Positions 17,116 through 24,356 of a stretch of DNA of 34,570 nt are shown piece by piece. The stretch spans positions 1 through 34,570 of the forward strand of contig CAJUMB010000038.1 of assembly GCA_910587105.1 (NCBI GenBank), written 5' to 3'. Source of the DNA: an uncultured Lachnospiraceae bacterium. Lineage in GTDB: Bacteria > Bacillota > Clostridia > Lachnospirales > Lachnospiraceae. Each line of letters begins with the position of its first letter. Positions within the stretch are counted from its first letter, which is position 1. The position numbers and the translations under genes were made by a program. The notes beneath the pieces were generated by a model. It did no database searches and was not told where the DNA came from. It saw nothing but the letters and a program-made list of their open reading frames with translations.

Positions 17116-17307
17116 ATCCATCCTCCTGTATCCCTGGAGCGCTTCGAGATGATTGGCCGGTGGGGCTCGCAGATCCTCTAAACACCCTGCATTGTCAATC
17201 ATGATCAGTTTCCGTAATGCTGCCCGCTGTATGGATTGGGGCAGTTTTTTAGAAAAGGATCTATTATATACCTTTTCCGTTTCTTTATCAGCGAAATTAT
17301 CTATCGT
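17116..17307 (-). pseudogene. higB: HigB toxin remnant fused to higA
   Basis: HigB toxins are RelE-like ribosome-dependent mRNA nucleases of about 92 residues. The minus strand reads IDNFADKETEKVYNRSFSKK, then LPQSIQRAALRKL and CLEDLRAPPANHLEALQG, the first two thirds of the family. The expected tail, which holds most of the active site (QYSIRINDQYRICF-like and VDYH), is missing. The frame runs straight into higA. The expected start position now reads ACG instead of ATG (17305-17307), and no ribosome site precedes it. The toxin is dead by truncation and probably also by loss of the start codon. Confidence 0.75.
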
Positions 17308-17338
17308 AGATATAGTATACCTGTTTGCATGTATACGT

Positions 17339-17485
17339 CAATCCATTCCCCATCGTACTGTCAGCTGCCATATTGCCAATTACAAAAAAGGCGGCCTGGA
17401 AGCTCTTATTATAAATAAGCAGCCCGGGGCGCAGAAAAAACTTTCAGATGATCAGAAAGCAGAACTCGGAATGATCCTAGACGGC
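17339..17485 (+). pseudogene. IS630-like transposase helix-turn-helix fragment
   Basis: Reads IPHRTVSCHIANYKKGGLEA followed by PGAQKKLSDDQKAEL, the DNA-binding N-terminal region of IS630-family transposases. There is no start codon, and the DDE catalytic part is absent. It abuts the higB remnant on the left. IS630-type enzymes insert at TA, as the two miniature elements do, but this scrap is too small to connect to them. Confidence 0.6.
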
Positions 17486-17501
17486 TGGACGGGGGCGTCC
17501 T

Positions 17502-17632
17502 GATAGAAAGTTCCGCCTGCCGCTGTTTATGCGGTATGTTCCGGGGAATGTGGTTGATGCCACTACGATCAAGCGGACTTATGTTAGAACTGAAAGGGCT
17601 GGGCATAGAGGTCAAGTTGCAAAACCTCCAGT
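17502..17632 (+). pseudogene. Fragment of a DDE transposase (IS1634/IS4-like)
   Basis: Reads RKFRLPLFMRYVPGNVVDAT followed by TIKRT, then shifts frame to LELKGLGIEVK. This resembles the YxPGN-x-x-D segment and following ELKxxGI of large IS4/IS1634-type transposases. It is directly joined to the IS630-like fragment, so two unrelated elements have left scraps side by side. Confidence 0.5.
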
Positions 17633-17691
17633 CGAATTAAATTCAATCCGATATTTAATATAATGAATATATCTAAAAATATAATATTTGC

Positions 17692-17720
17692 TTGACAAAT
17701 ACTGGTCATAGATATATTAT
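17692..17720 (+). promoter_or_regulatory. Promoter of BlaR1/BlaI module 1
   Basis: TTGACA, a 17-base spacer, then TATTAT. About 150 bases around it closely match the region around 23528-23556 upstream of module 2, including the AT-rich block ahead of the -35 and a GGTTATGATGCAATGAAAAA-like leader. Conservation on both sides of the promoter suggests operators for the shared BlaI-type repressor. The leader to the M56 gene start is about 165 bases. Confidence 0.7.
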
Positions 17721-17893
17721 ATTTTTATAATATAAAATGCATATGGTTATGATGCAATGAAAAACATATGATATGTATATATCTTTAAGGGAAGGATGCA
17801 GAGTCAAAGAATAGCCGTCTCTTTTCGCTCACCGTGATGCCAGTCTATTATAAATGTGCTATAGAGGTTTCTCAGTACACATTAGGAGGAATC

Positions 17894-19165
17894 ATGTTCC
17901 AGAACTTAATTTTTGTGATGTCGTTATCAGGATCTATTGTTTGTCTTCTTTACATAGTAACGTATCCGCTGGCAAAAAGGTATTTTCCTCTAAAATGGAG
18001 ATATTTCATGCTGAAAACGGCTGTTATTTTTTTCCTGGTTCCGTTTCCAGAGTGCAAATATTATATATCAGGGGCAGTTGGTACTTATTTTCCTGCCTTG
18101 TGGGAAAAGATTTTTTCATTGCCGGGGGTTACGACAACTGAAGATTTGATTATCGTGGGCAGGGATTCTATAACGATTTCTCCTAAAACAAAATGTGTGC
18201 TGATAATCATGCTTATCATGGGGATAACGGCATTTGTTATTCTATGTGAGCAGGCTGTTCAGTATAGCAGGATGAAGAAAATCTGTCTGGGTGTTCCGCT
18301 GCAGGAAATGAGTCATAGGCAGAGGACATTGTTTTTTAAAATAAAAGACGAACTGCATATGAAAAGGAATGTACGTTTTGTCTGTTCAGAATCCTGTATG
18401 TCGCCGATGACAAGCGGGGTGCTGTCTCCAGTGGTGATTTTTCCGGTATGGGATGAGGGTGAGATAGATGACGATATGTGGGATTCCATTATAAGACACG
18501 AATTGCTTCATATTAAACACCAGGATCTGATGGTAAAACTCTTAGGGGTACTGGTGATGGCAGTTCATTGGTTTAACCCTTTCAGTTACTTCCTGTATCA
18601 TGAGATTTCGACTATTAGTGAAATGTATTCTGACAGTGAAGCGATGCAGGGTAAGGGAAGGGAGGAGCGGTGCAGGTATGGGAAACTGATTGTGAAGCTG
18701 GCATCAGAAAAAGGGCTCCCCAGCAGGGGCAGATTTTTCTCAGGTGCAGCGGAGAGCAGGAATAAAATTGTTTATAGAAGGAGGATTTTAGAAATTACGG
18801 GAGACAGAAAACATAAAGTGGTGTTGGCGGCGGTTATGGTTGTGTCTGCCTGTATGGCTGGAGGAATTACTACTTTTGCATATGAGCCGCCGGATACTTA
18901 TGTTGGCAGTGATTATGAAGATGGTGAGGAGATTATCGCTTCTTCGGAACCTCTGGAATCAAAGAGGGAGAGTCTGTCATGCGATTATTATTTTATAGAT
19001 GAATATGAAAATATTTATACTGCAGGTGGTGGTAATGAAAATGGGCGGTCGACTTGTACGCATCAGTATATATCAGGAAACGTTGTGCGCCATAAAAGAG
19101 ACGGAAAGGGAGGGTGTACAGTTAGAGAATGGGAAGCAAAAGGTGTAAATGGTGCGGTGATATGA
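17894..19165 (+). CDS. BlaR1/MecR1-like M56 membrane metalloprotease sensor, frameshifted tail
   Basis: BlaR1-type proteins sense a signal outside the cell and cleave or release a BlaI-type repressor. TM helices lie at about 4-24, 38-55, 101-121, 212-232 and 313-333. The zinc motif HELLH is at 202-206 (IIRHELLHIKHQD), with MYSDSEA as the downstream acidic zinc ligand region. There is no penicillin-binding C-terminal domain; instead a short exported tail contains CTHQYISG. The ATG at 17894 follows AGGAGG. Near 19125 the loss of one A seems to shift the frame. The next frame reads KRCKWCGDMIEGKLLSTT then CPH and stops at 19215, which would complete a cysteine-rich metal-site tail. The core enzyme is intact, so activity may survive. 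Confidence 0.85.
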   Translation: MFQNLIFVMSLSGSIVCLLYIVTYPLAKRYFPLKWRYFMLKTAVIFFLVPFPECKYYISGAVGTYFPALWEKIFSLPGVTTTEDLIIVGRDSITISPKTKCVLIIMLIMGITAFVILCEQAVQYSRMKKICLGVPLQEMSHRQRTLFFKIKDELHMKRNVRFVCSESCMSPMTSGVLSPVVIFPVWDEGEIDDDMWDSIIRHELLHIKHQDLMVKLLGVLVMAVHWFNPFSYFLYHEISTISEMYSDSEAMQGKGREERCRYGKLIVKLASEKGLPSRGRFFSGAAESRNKIVYRRRILEITGDRKHKVVLAAVMVVSACMAGGITTFAYEPPDTYVGSDYEDGEEIIASSEPLESKRESLSCDYYFIDEYENIYTAGGGNENGRSTCTHQYISGNVVRHKRDGKGGCTVREWEAKGVNGAVI

Positions 19166-19235
19166 TAGAAGGTAAGTTATTGAGCACAACAATTTATGAG
19201 CAGTGTCCCCATTAAGAACGCAGGAAGGCCAGGTT

Positions 19236-19446
19236 ATGAGGAAAGATTATGGATGTGACGGAGTATCAGTAGAAAAAGAAGTTAATGAGTATTATACGCT
19301 GTGAACATAAAGGGCAGCACATCTATGAATGGATGGAAGAGATGGAGGAAGTTTGTTATGGTAATTCGTTTGGACATTTTGTGCCAGCTTTTATTGGTGA
19401 GGGGAAAGTGTCGAAGGACGAATTAAAGATCAGCTGTAATGAATGA
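19236..19446 (+). pseudogene. BlaI-type repressor remnant of module 1
   Basis: Begins MRKDYG like the intact repressor at 23746 (MKKNYG), then loses most of the winged helix. It resumes with NEYYTL, shifts frame, and carries GQHIYEWMEEMEEVCYGNSF and FVPAFIGEGKVSKDELK, which parallels the end of the intact copy (YDNSFGRFVSAFIGDGKLSK). With the DNA-binding domain deleted and a frameshift it cannot repress. Confidence 0.75.
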
Positions 19447-19636
19447 AGCTGGAGTGTTGTTTGCCGAGGGTTATGTATTTCAGGTCGGGGTAGAGCTAAT
19501 CGTTGTTATTAACTCTAAGAAAATTGTATATAATGAAATTGTCGGTTGCGAAGCTCAAGAAGCTACCGAATTGGTGGAAGACCATAAATTATCAGAATAA
19601 GAGCTGGCTGATATAAAAGAAGCAGATAAGAACACG

Positions 19637-20368
19637 ATGGAAAGAGATGGGATTGACAGTGAAGTGCTTGATGAAGGTATAGAACCGTATGCATCTGGTA
19701 ATAGATTTTTAGTTCCCAATGCAAATTTAAAAGAGTTTCCATACTATACAGTTGCAAAATTAATGTATTCTGGACAGAACAAGGTTAATGGAAATACTTT
19801 AAACTATACAGCAACAGGATTTGCTTTGGGAGAAAGGCTTTGTGCTACAGCCGCGCACTGTATATTTGATGGAGCTGGGAATATTATTACAAATTTTAAA
19901 GCTTACTATAGATATAATGGGGTAAAAGGAACATATTCCTGTATAGGACAAAATCCTGAAAAATTTATATATTATGAAGCTTACAAAAAAGGTATTTCTA
20001 GTGGTGGTGAATTGATTAGGGATATTAATTATGATATCGCTTTTGTAGTTTGGAGTAAATCCATAGTGTCAAAAAAGGGATGCTTAGGTGCTGCTTCAGA
20101 TATAAAAGTTAACAATACATTAAATACGTTAGGATATCCGAGTGATTTGAAATCTGGCTTAAGATTATATAGGGCTACGGGTACAGTTTCTTCTGTATCG
20201 GATTTAAGATTGTCTTATGTGGATTTTTCTACAGCTGGCGGACAAAGCGGTTCTCCATTGTATAACGATGCATATCAGGCATTTGGCGTACATACACATG
20301 CAGGACATTCAGGAAGGCGTATTGACTATGGAGTGCTTTCTTGGTTGCAAAGCAATGGTTATATATAA
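19637..20368 (+). CDS. Trypsin-like (V8/glutamyl endopeptidase-type) serine protease, 5' end broken
   Basis: A 243-residue chymotrypsin-fold protease with the full triad: His74 in TAAHC, Asp133 in INYDIAFV, Ser204 in GGQSGSPLYN. Such enzymes are normally exported with a signal and propeptide, but this frame begins at an internal ATG without a signal or good ribosome site. Upstream, the same frame is open from 19439 to a TAA at 19598. It reads IVYNEIVGCEAQEATELVED, which looks like propeptide, then continues past the stop as ELADIKEADKNTMERDG. So an in-frame nonsense change seems to cut the propeptide, and the original signal peptide is missing. It is probably a pseudogene, although the catalytic domain is undamaged. 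A terminator follows. Confidence 0.75.
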   Translation: MERDGIDSEVLDEGIEPYASGNRFLVPNANLKEFPYYTVAKLMYSGQNKVNGNTLNYTATGFALGERLCATAAHCIFDGAGNIITNFKAYYRYNGVKGTYSCIGQNPEKFIYYEAYKKGISSGGELIRDINYDIAFVVWSKSIVSKKGCLGAASDIKVNNTLNTLGYPSDLKSGLRLYRATGTVSSVSDLRLSYVDFSTAGGQSGSPLYNDAYQAFGVHTHAGHSGRRIDYGVLSWLQSNGYI

Positions 20369-20387
20369 TCATATATGCTTAATAAAT

Positions 20388-20420
20388 AAAAATCTATTCA
20401 CAATTATTGTGAGGATTTTT
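20388..20420 (+). terminator. Terminator after the serine protease
   Basis: AAAAATC pairs with GATTTTT and CACAA with TTGTG around a 3-base loop, ending in five T, 20 bases past the protease stop. The following 234 bases to 20654 are AT-rich and hold no supported gene; a TTGACG near 20607 may belong to the next gene's promoter. Confidence 0.6.
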
Positions 20421-20654
20421 GGGAATTCTTACTGAAAATATATAGAAACGATGGTATGGTAATATAATATCTCGCAGTACAGAACTTTAAAAAATTATTT
20501 AGCAGGTAGGCGAGTGTATCTGAGCTTGTAAACAAAAGAAGCAGTATAAGACTAAATATAGTCTATTTGATTTTATGTATTTGTATGAGGAAAACACCCA
20601 CACGTTGACGTTTTTATTGAATATAGAAATTATAATTAACATGGAGGATTTTTA

Positions 20655-21488
20655 GTGAGAAAAATATTTAATTTTGTTTTGGGAAATGTAATACTATCTA
20701 CTGTAATGGGAATGTTTTCTGTTACTATTTACGCGGATAGTTTAGTAAGCGAAAATGCAGGCAGCAGAATTATATGTTATGATACAGCAACAGGCACAGA
20801 AAGTTATTATTATTTGGATGAGGCTTCCCCGAACGATAAGGTTATTGTCTGTGAACCAAAAGAGGCTTCTGAATCAACAGAAAAAAATACACCATCAAAA
20901 GGAAATACCAAAAATAATACAGCAATGAGTACCAAAGAAGTAAGACTCAAAGCGGCATTGAGTAAAAGAAGGCTTTCTTTAGAAATGGGAGGAAACCACA
21001 GATTAACGCTGAAAAATGCAGTTAGTAAGCAGATTAAATGGGAAAGCTCCAATAAAAGAATAGCATCCGTGAGAAATGGCCTTATATGGGGTAAAAAAGT
21101 TGGAAAGTGTGATATTATTGCAAATTATGATGGAAAAAGATATAAATGCAAAGTTTCTGTGATTAGACCTAATATAAAATTAAGTATACGTTCATTTAAT
21201 AAGAACACACAAAAATTAAATTTACGGCTAAAAAACAGAAGCAGGCTGACAATTGGGATCAATGATGAATTTACATTAAAAATATGTGTAAATAATAAAT
21301 GGTCTAAAGTTAGGTTTTTACCTGGAGTCCAATTCGAGTCCTATGCCAGACTTGTAGAGCCCAATAAAAAGGCTGATTTAGATATAGCTCTTTCTAAATA
21401 TTTCAATACATTATCAAAAGGAAAGTATAGAGTCATTTATGAACTGGGTAGCCATGGCCGGGTTCATGCTGATTTTATGGTAGATTAA
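20655..21488 (+). CDS. Secreted Ig-like (Big2-type) domain protein
   Basis: A 277-residue exported protein starting with GTG after GGAGG. A signal peptide covers about residues 1-27 (NVILSTVMGMFSVTIYA). A polar linker follows, then a bacterial Ig-like domain at about 105-170 with the diagnostic pattern IKWESSNKRIASVRNGLIWG followed by KKVGKCDIIANYDGKRY. The C-terminal third (KLNLRLKNRSRLTIGINDEF, ALSKYFNTLSKGKYRVIYEL) resembles a second beta-sandwich of the Ig-like type found in clostridial surface proteins. No wall-sorting motif is present. It lies between the protease and a hypothetical pair on the same strand; adhesion, or protection of a surface structure, is only a guess. Confidence 0.75.
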   Translation: MRKIFNFVLGNVILSTVMGMFSVTIYADSLVSENAGSRIICYDTATGTESYYYLDEASPNDKVIVCEPKEASESTEKNTPSKGNTKNNTAMSTKEVRLKAALSKRRLSLEMGGNHRLTLKNAVSKQIKWESSNKRIASVRNGLIWGKKVGKCDIIANYDGKRYKCKVSVIRPNIKLSIRSFNKNTQKLNLRLKNRSRLTIGINDEFTLKICVNNKWSKVRFLPGVQFESYARLVEPNKKADLDIALSKYFNTLSKGKYRVIYELGSHGRVHADFMVD

Positions 21489-21538
21489 AGTTTTGATTAG
21501 GAGCTGTATGTAAAAGAGCCTGTGACAGGTGCGCCGGA

Positions 21539-21620
21539 TTTTTCTTTGAGAGTGTCTGTCCAAAATCAGGTACATAGCGGGCTGTGTAATTGATTTTGGG
21601 CGGGCGCTGTCAGAGAAAAA
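21539..21620 (+). ncRNA. 82-nt near-perfect RNA hairpin
   Basis: Bases i and 1159-i (last digits of coordinates 21539-21620) pair at 37 of 39 positions around a CGGG loop (21578-21581). Thirty pairs are Watson-Crick and seven are G-U wobbles. Only the plus-strand RNA allows the wobbles; on the minus strand they would be A-C clashes. The hairpin ends 55 bases before the ATG at 21675. It could be a leader structure, an RNase III substrate, or a palindromic repeat unit. Confidence 0.6.
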
Positions 21621-21674
21621 GACAAGCAGATGACATAGGTTATTTTCATACAGTTTCTTAGAAAGGGGTAATTT

Positions 21675-22415
21675 ATGGATTTAGGTTTAAATTATGGTAT
21701 TTACAATACCAGCCATATGAACCAACTAAATAAATGGGCATGTCAGGTGTACAGGCAGAATGTGCATATTGCCTAGGGACACGGTCATACAGAGCAGACC
21801 TTGGTACAGGACAAAAATTCCCCAAAAAGATTTGATATTTGTGAAATCGAACGACGGATGGATGAGATTGAGCATGAGGAAGCAATTCCGTCGCCGGAGG
21901 ATCCGCTGGAGAAGCTTTTTCAATTTGCGGATGATAAATTTAAATACCGCGTATTAACTTTTAAGCATTTTACAGGAGTGGCGCGAAAAGCGGCGGAAGC
22001 AAATGACCCTTCCCTGCTGGAAGCAGAATATAACCGTTTATTAGGCGAATTGGGGGATCGGGCGGATGAGGGGTATGCAGATATTTTGCGATCATGTTAC
22101 GAGACAGGGATTGGCTGGTATAAAAGCGACCTGAAATGGAAGGCGTTTGTGAAACAGCATGTCTGGATGGAGCGGGGAAAAGAAGAAGATTACCAGGCTG
22201 AGGAAATTAATCTGAAAAACGAGTTGATAGAAAACGGATTTGCTGTATTCAATGGCAAAGAGGGATGGGGAGATATTGTGAATGAATTTATAAGAAATGT
22301 CACATATTCTCTTTATAAAAACGCTGGATTTCAGCCGAATATGTCTTTTAGCGGAAGGGCAATGTCTGCGGATCAAATTAGATATTTCCAAAAGAAATAT
22401 TCAAGTATTATGTAA
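21675..22415 (+). pseudogene. Hypothetical protein gene with an in-frame TAG
   Basis: AAAGGGGT and an ATG at 21675 open a frame of 247 codons to 22415, broken only by a TAG at 21774-21776. The first part reads MDLGLNYGIYNTSHMNQLNK; after the stop it continues GHGHTEQTLVQDKNS and an acidic-basic helical protein (RRMDEIEHEEAIPSPEDPLE, GVARKAAEANDPSLLEAEYN) without membrane segments or signal peptide. A start at 21801 without a ribosome site would yield 204 residues. I do not recognise the family. The good ribosome site at the upstream ATG argues that the TAG is a recent nonsense change. The next gene follows after 30 bases. Confidence 0.55.
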
Positions 22416-22445
22416 CTGACAGGTATATTTGAAAAGAGGTTATTT

Positions 22446-23231
22446 ATGAGCATGAGTTTAACACCAGCTTCTTCCAGACATCTCGTATATTGCAGTTCTG
22501 ACAAAAAGAGTTATATTATTGATGATTATGAGACACAGACCCGGTTCGGTATGAAAGGATCAAAGGGAAAATATGATTTTGTCATGAAAGACGGAACAAA
22601 AAATACACTTCAGCGCGCTTTGCGTCGGTTAAATCCGGCAAATAAATTTTATTTTAGTTCCCGCTTTAATCTTTCAGAGATTTCGTTGGAAAGCGCCCAG
22701 GCAGAGAATCTCATGGTGGAGTTATATAACCGGGATATTATTTCGGAAGATGAGATGAACGAATATACGTTTGTAGATGACGGTTTAGTTCCGCTCCCCA
22801 AAAACTATAACGGACACATGGGAATGGCAGAGGATGAGCCGAATATATACCAGGCATTTAAACAGCTGGCCGCAGAAAAAGAGGAAAAGGCGAAGCACCT
22901 CCAGGGAGAAGAAAAAGAAGTAATGTCAAAAAAGGCTGAAATGTATTCGAGGCTTGCGGGGATTCTGAAAAGTATTTTTGGAGAAGTCCAGGGAACAGTG
23001 TCTGGCGTGGCAGAGTATCATAAAAGACTGGAAGAATTGAATCCGCCTGGTTTAGCAGATGGTAAAAGCCCAGGGGTTGTGAAAAACTTTCTGGATAAAG
23101 CCAGAGATGAAATCAATGATTCACTGGACAAAATGGTTACTCCAAGCGAGTCTGCAGAAGAGAGAAGGTGGAGGCTGGAAATTTGGGAAAGGGAGCGTTT
23201 GTTTCAGGAGATACGAGGTGATTTTTCCTGA
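22446..23231 (+). CDS. Hypothetical soluble protein, partner of the upstream gene
   Basis: An intact 261-residue protein, with AAAGAGGT before the ATG. The N-terminus (MSMSLTPASSRHLVYCSSDK, RFGMKGSKGKYDFVMKDGTK) looks beta-rich. The rest is charged helix with likely coiled coil (about 140-175, KQLAAEKEEKAKHLQGEEKE) and ends in a charged tail. There is no signal peptide, membrane segment or recognised motif. It is probably co-transcribed with the gene at 21675 and ended by the hairpin at 23376. The function is unknown. Confidence 0.7.
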   Translation: MSMSLTPASSRHLVYCSSDKKSYIIDDYETQTRFGMKGSKGKYDFVMKDGTKNTLQRALRRLNPANKFYFSSRFNLSEISLESAQAENLMVELYNRDIISEDEMNEYTFVDDGLVPLPKNYNGHMGMAEDEPNIYQAFKQLAAEKEEKAKHLQGEEKEVMSKKAEMYSRLAGILKSIFGEVQGTVSGVAEYHKRLEELNPPGLADGKSPGVVKNFLDKARDEINDSLDKMVTPSESAEERRWRLEIWERERLFQEIRGDFS

Positions 23232-23375
23232 ATGGGAAGCATTTATGTCTGGCACTGTGATATGGCAGTGACAGGCGGCTGAATGAAACAACGGCGAAAA
23301 TCCCTATTGAAAGAATCTGGCAGATTCGGAACATGAGAGTATTAATGATCATTTTACATAATATCGTTAAACATT

Positions 23376-23411
23376 AGGAGAATGCATATTTACGCCACAT
23401 TCTCCTTTTTC
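23376..23411 (+). terminator. Terminator after the hypothetical pair
   Basis: A perfect 9-bp stem, AGGAGAATG/CATTCTCCT, with a 13-base loop and a following TTTTT. It lies about 145 bases past the stop at 23231 and just upstream of the promoter of module 2. Confidence 0.7.
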
Positions 23412-23527
23412 GTTTTTAACCAGGCATTAAAAAGCTATATGAAAAAACAATATAAAGAAGAGTTTTTTCTAAATTATACATTAAAAATACTCAGTACCAT
23501 AAATATGTCTACAGATATAATATTTAA

Positions 23528-23556
23528 TTGACAAAAATTGGTTATAAATATATTAT
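23528..23556 (+). promoter_or_regulatory. Promoter of BlaR1/BlaI module 2
   Basis: TTGACA, a 17-base spacer, TATTAT, with flanks closely matching the promoter at 17692-17720 (for example GATATAATATTTAATTGACA against AATATAATATTTGCTTGACA). The shared sequence also covers the leader (GGTTATAATGCAATAAAAAG). The intact repressor gene starts about 190 bases downstream. Confidence 0.7.
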
Positions 23557-23621
23557 TTTAATATAATATGAAATGCATGTGGTTATAATGCAATAAAAAG
23601 GTATATGAAAAGGACGGGGGA

Positions 23622-23690
23622 GCGCTGTGGGCGGGGAGGATGGAAATCAGGTTATTGAGTACTATAACCTGTACTCCATGCACTCATTAA
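23622..23690 (+). pseudogene. 3'-terminal scrap of an M56 sensor gene
   Basis: The frame MEIRLLSTITCTPCTH ending at 23690 parallels the tail of the module 1 sensor as read past its frameshift (MIEGKLLSTTIYEQCPH, stop 19215). An overlapping frame gives ERCGRGG, like KRCKWCG. So module 2 once had a complete sensor between its promoter and its repressor, and all but the last codons have been deleted. Confidence 0.55.
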
Positions 23691-23745
23691 GGAACTGTTA
23701 AGAAATAACTTTTGAACAGTTTCTAAGAGCCACGGCGGGAAAATT

Positions 23746-24123
23746 ATGAAGAAAAATTACGGATTAACCAATACGGAAATGCAGATTATGGAGCTTTTGT
23801 GGAGTTCTGAAAAGCCGATGACATTCAGAGAAATTATGGATGTGGCAGCGACACAGTGGAAAAAGAAATGGAAAGCGCAGACATTAAATACTTATTTGAA
23901 CGGATTGCAGAAAATGAAGATGATCCGGGCAAAGCAGAGCAAAACATCGCCATACAATGAGTATTGTCCCATGTGTACAAAGGAACAGCATATCCATAAA
24001 TGGACGAAAGAGATGGTGGAAACCTGTTATGACAATTCGTTTGGACGTTTTGTGTCGGCTTTTATTGGCGATGGGAAACTGTCGAAGGAGGATGCGGAGG
24101 AATTGAGGAAGCTGCTGGAATAG
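23746..24123 (+). CDS. BlaI/MecI-family transcriptional repressor
   Basis: A complete 125-residue repressor. The winged helix covers residues 1-75 (LTNTEMQIMELLWSSEKPMT, TLNTYLNGLQKMKMIRAKQS), and a C-terminal dimer helix ends in FIGDGKLSKEDAEELRKLLE. It also has a CPMC pair (residues 71-74), which could bind metal or form a disulfide. Family members are inactivated by a cognate M56 protease. Here the neighbouring sensor is deleted, and the only M56 protein in the window is about 4.6 kb upstream. Since both modules share promoter sequence, this repressor probably acts on both and on its own gene. The ribosome site (GGCGGGA) is modest. Confidence 0.88.
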   Translation: MKKNYGLTNTEMQIMELLWSSEKPMTFREIMDVAATQWKKKWKAQTLNTYLNGLQKMKMIRAKQSKTSPYNEYCPMCTKEQHIHKWTKEMVETCYDNSFGRFVSAFIGDGKLSKEDAEELRKLLE

Positions 24124-24188
24124 TACAGGCACAGGATTTGTCAGGGCGGGAGATAATAAAGAACGATAGGGAAAGGCGTATGGTGTAG

Positions 24189-24292
24189 ATGATGGCTGCG
24201 GTTATACAAATACTTAATATAATGACAGTGCTTCTTCGATTGTTGTATATATTTTGTTAATTATGGCTCTGGTAAAATATTTGAGGAAATAG
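24189..24292 (+). pseudogene. Small hydrophobic peptide gene, probably frameshifted
   Basis: From tandem ATGs at 24189 the peptide AAVIQILNIMTVLLRLLYIF ends at 24260. The next frame continues LLIMALVKYLRK to a stop at 24292. Joined, they would form a single 30-35-residue membrane helix with a basic end, a type often seen near secreted-protein genes in clostridia. A single-base shift near 24255 would explain the break. No clear ribosome site is seen, so this is a weak call. Confidence 0.3.
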
Positions 24293-24356
24293 CGTTAAGA
24301 AAATAGTAGTTAGGAGCAGTTAATGCGATTGCAGAAGCCAGAAAGGGGGAATGCAA

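Noticed and set aside
17894..19165. Beta-lactam sensor BlaR1 proper
   Set aside because: The zinc protease core fits, but the C-terminal penicillin-binding domain (SxxK, SxN, KTG) is absent and no beta-lactamase or PBP gene is linked.
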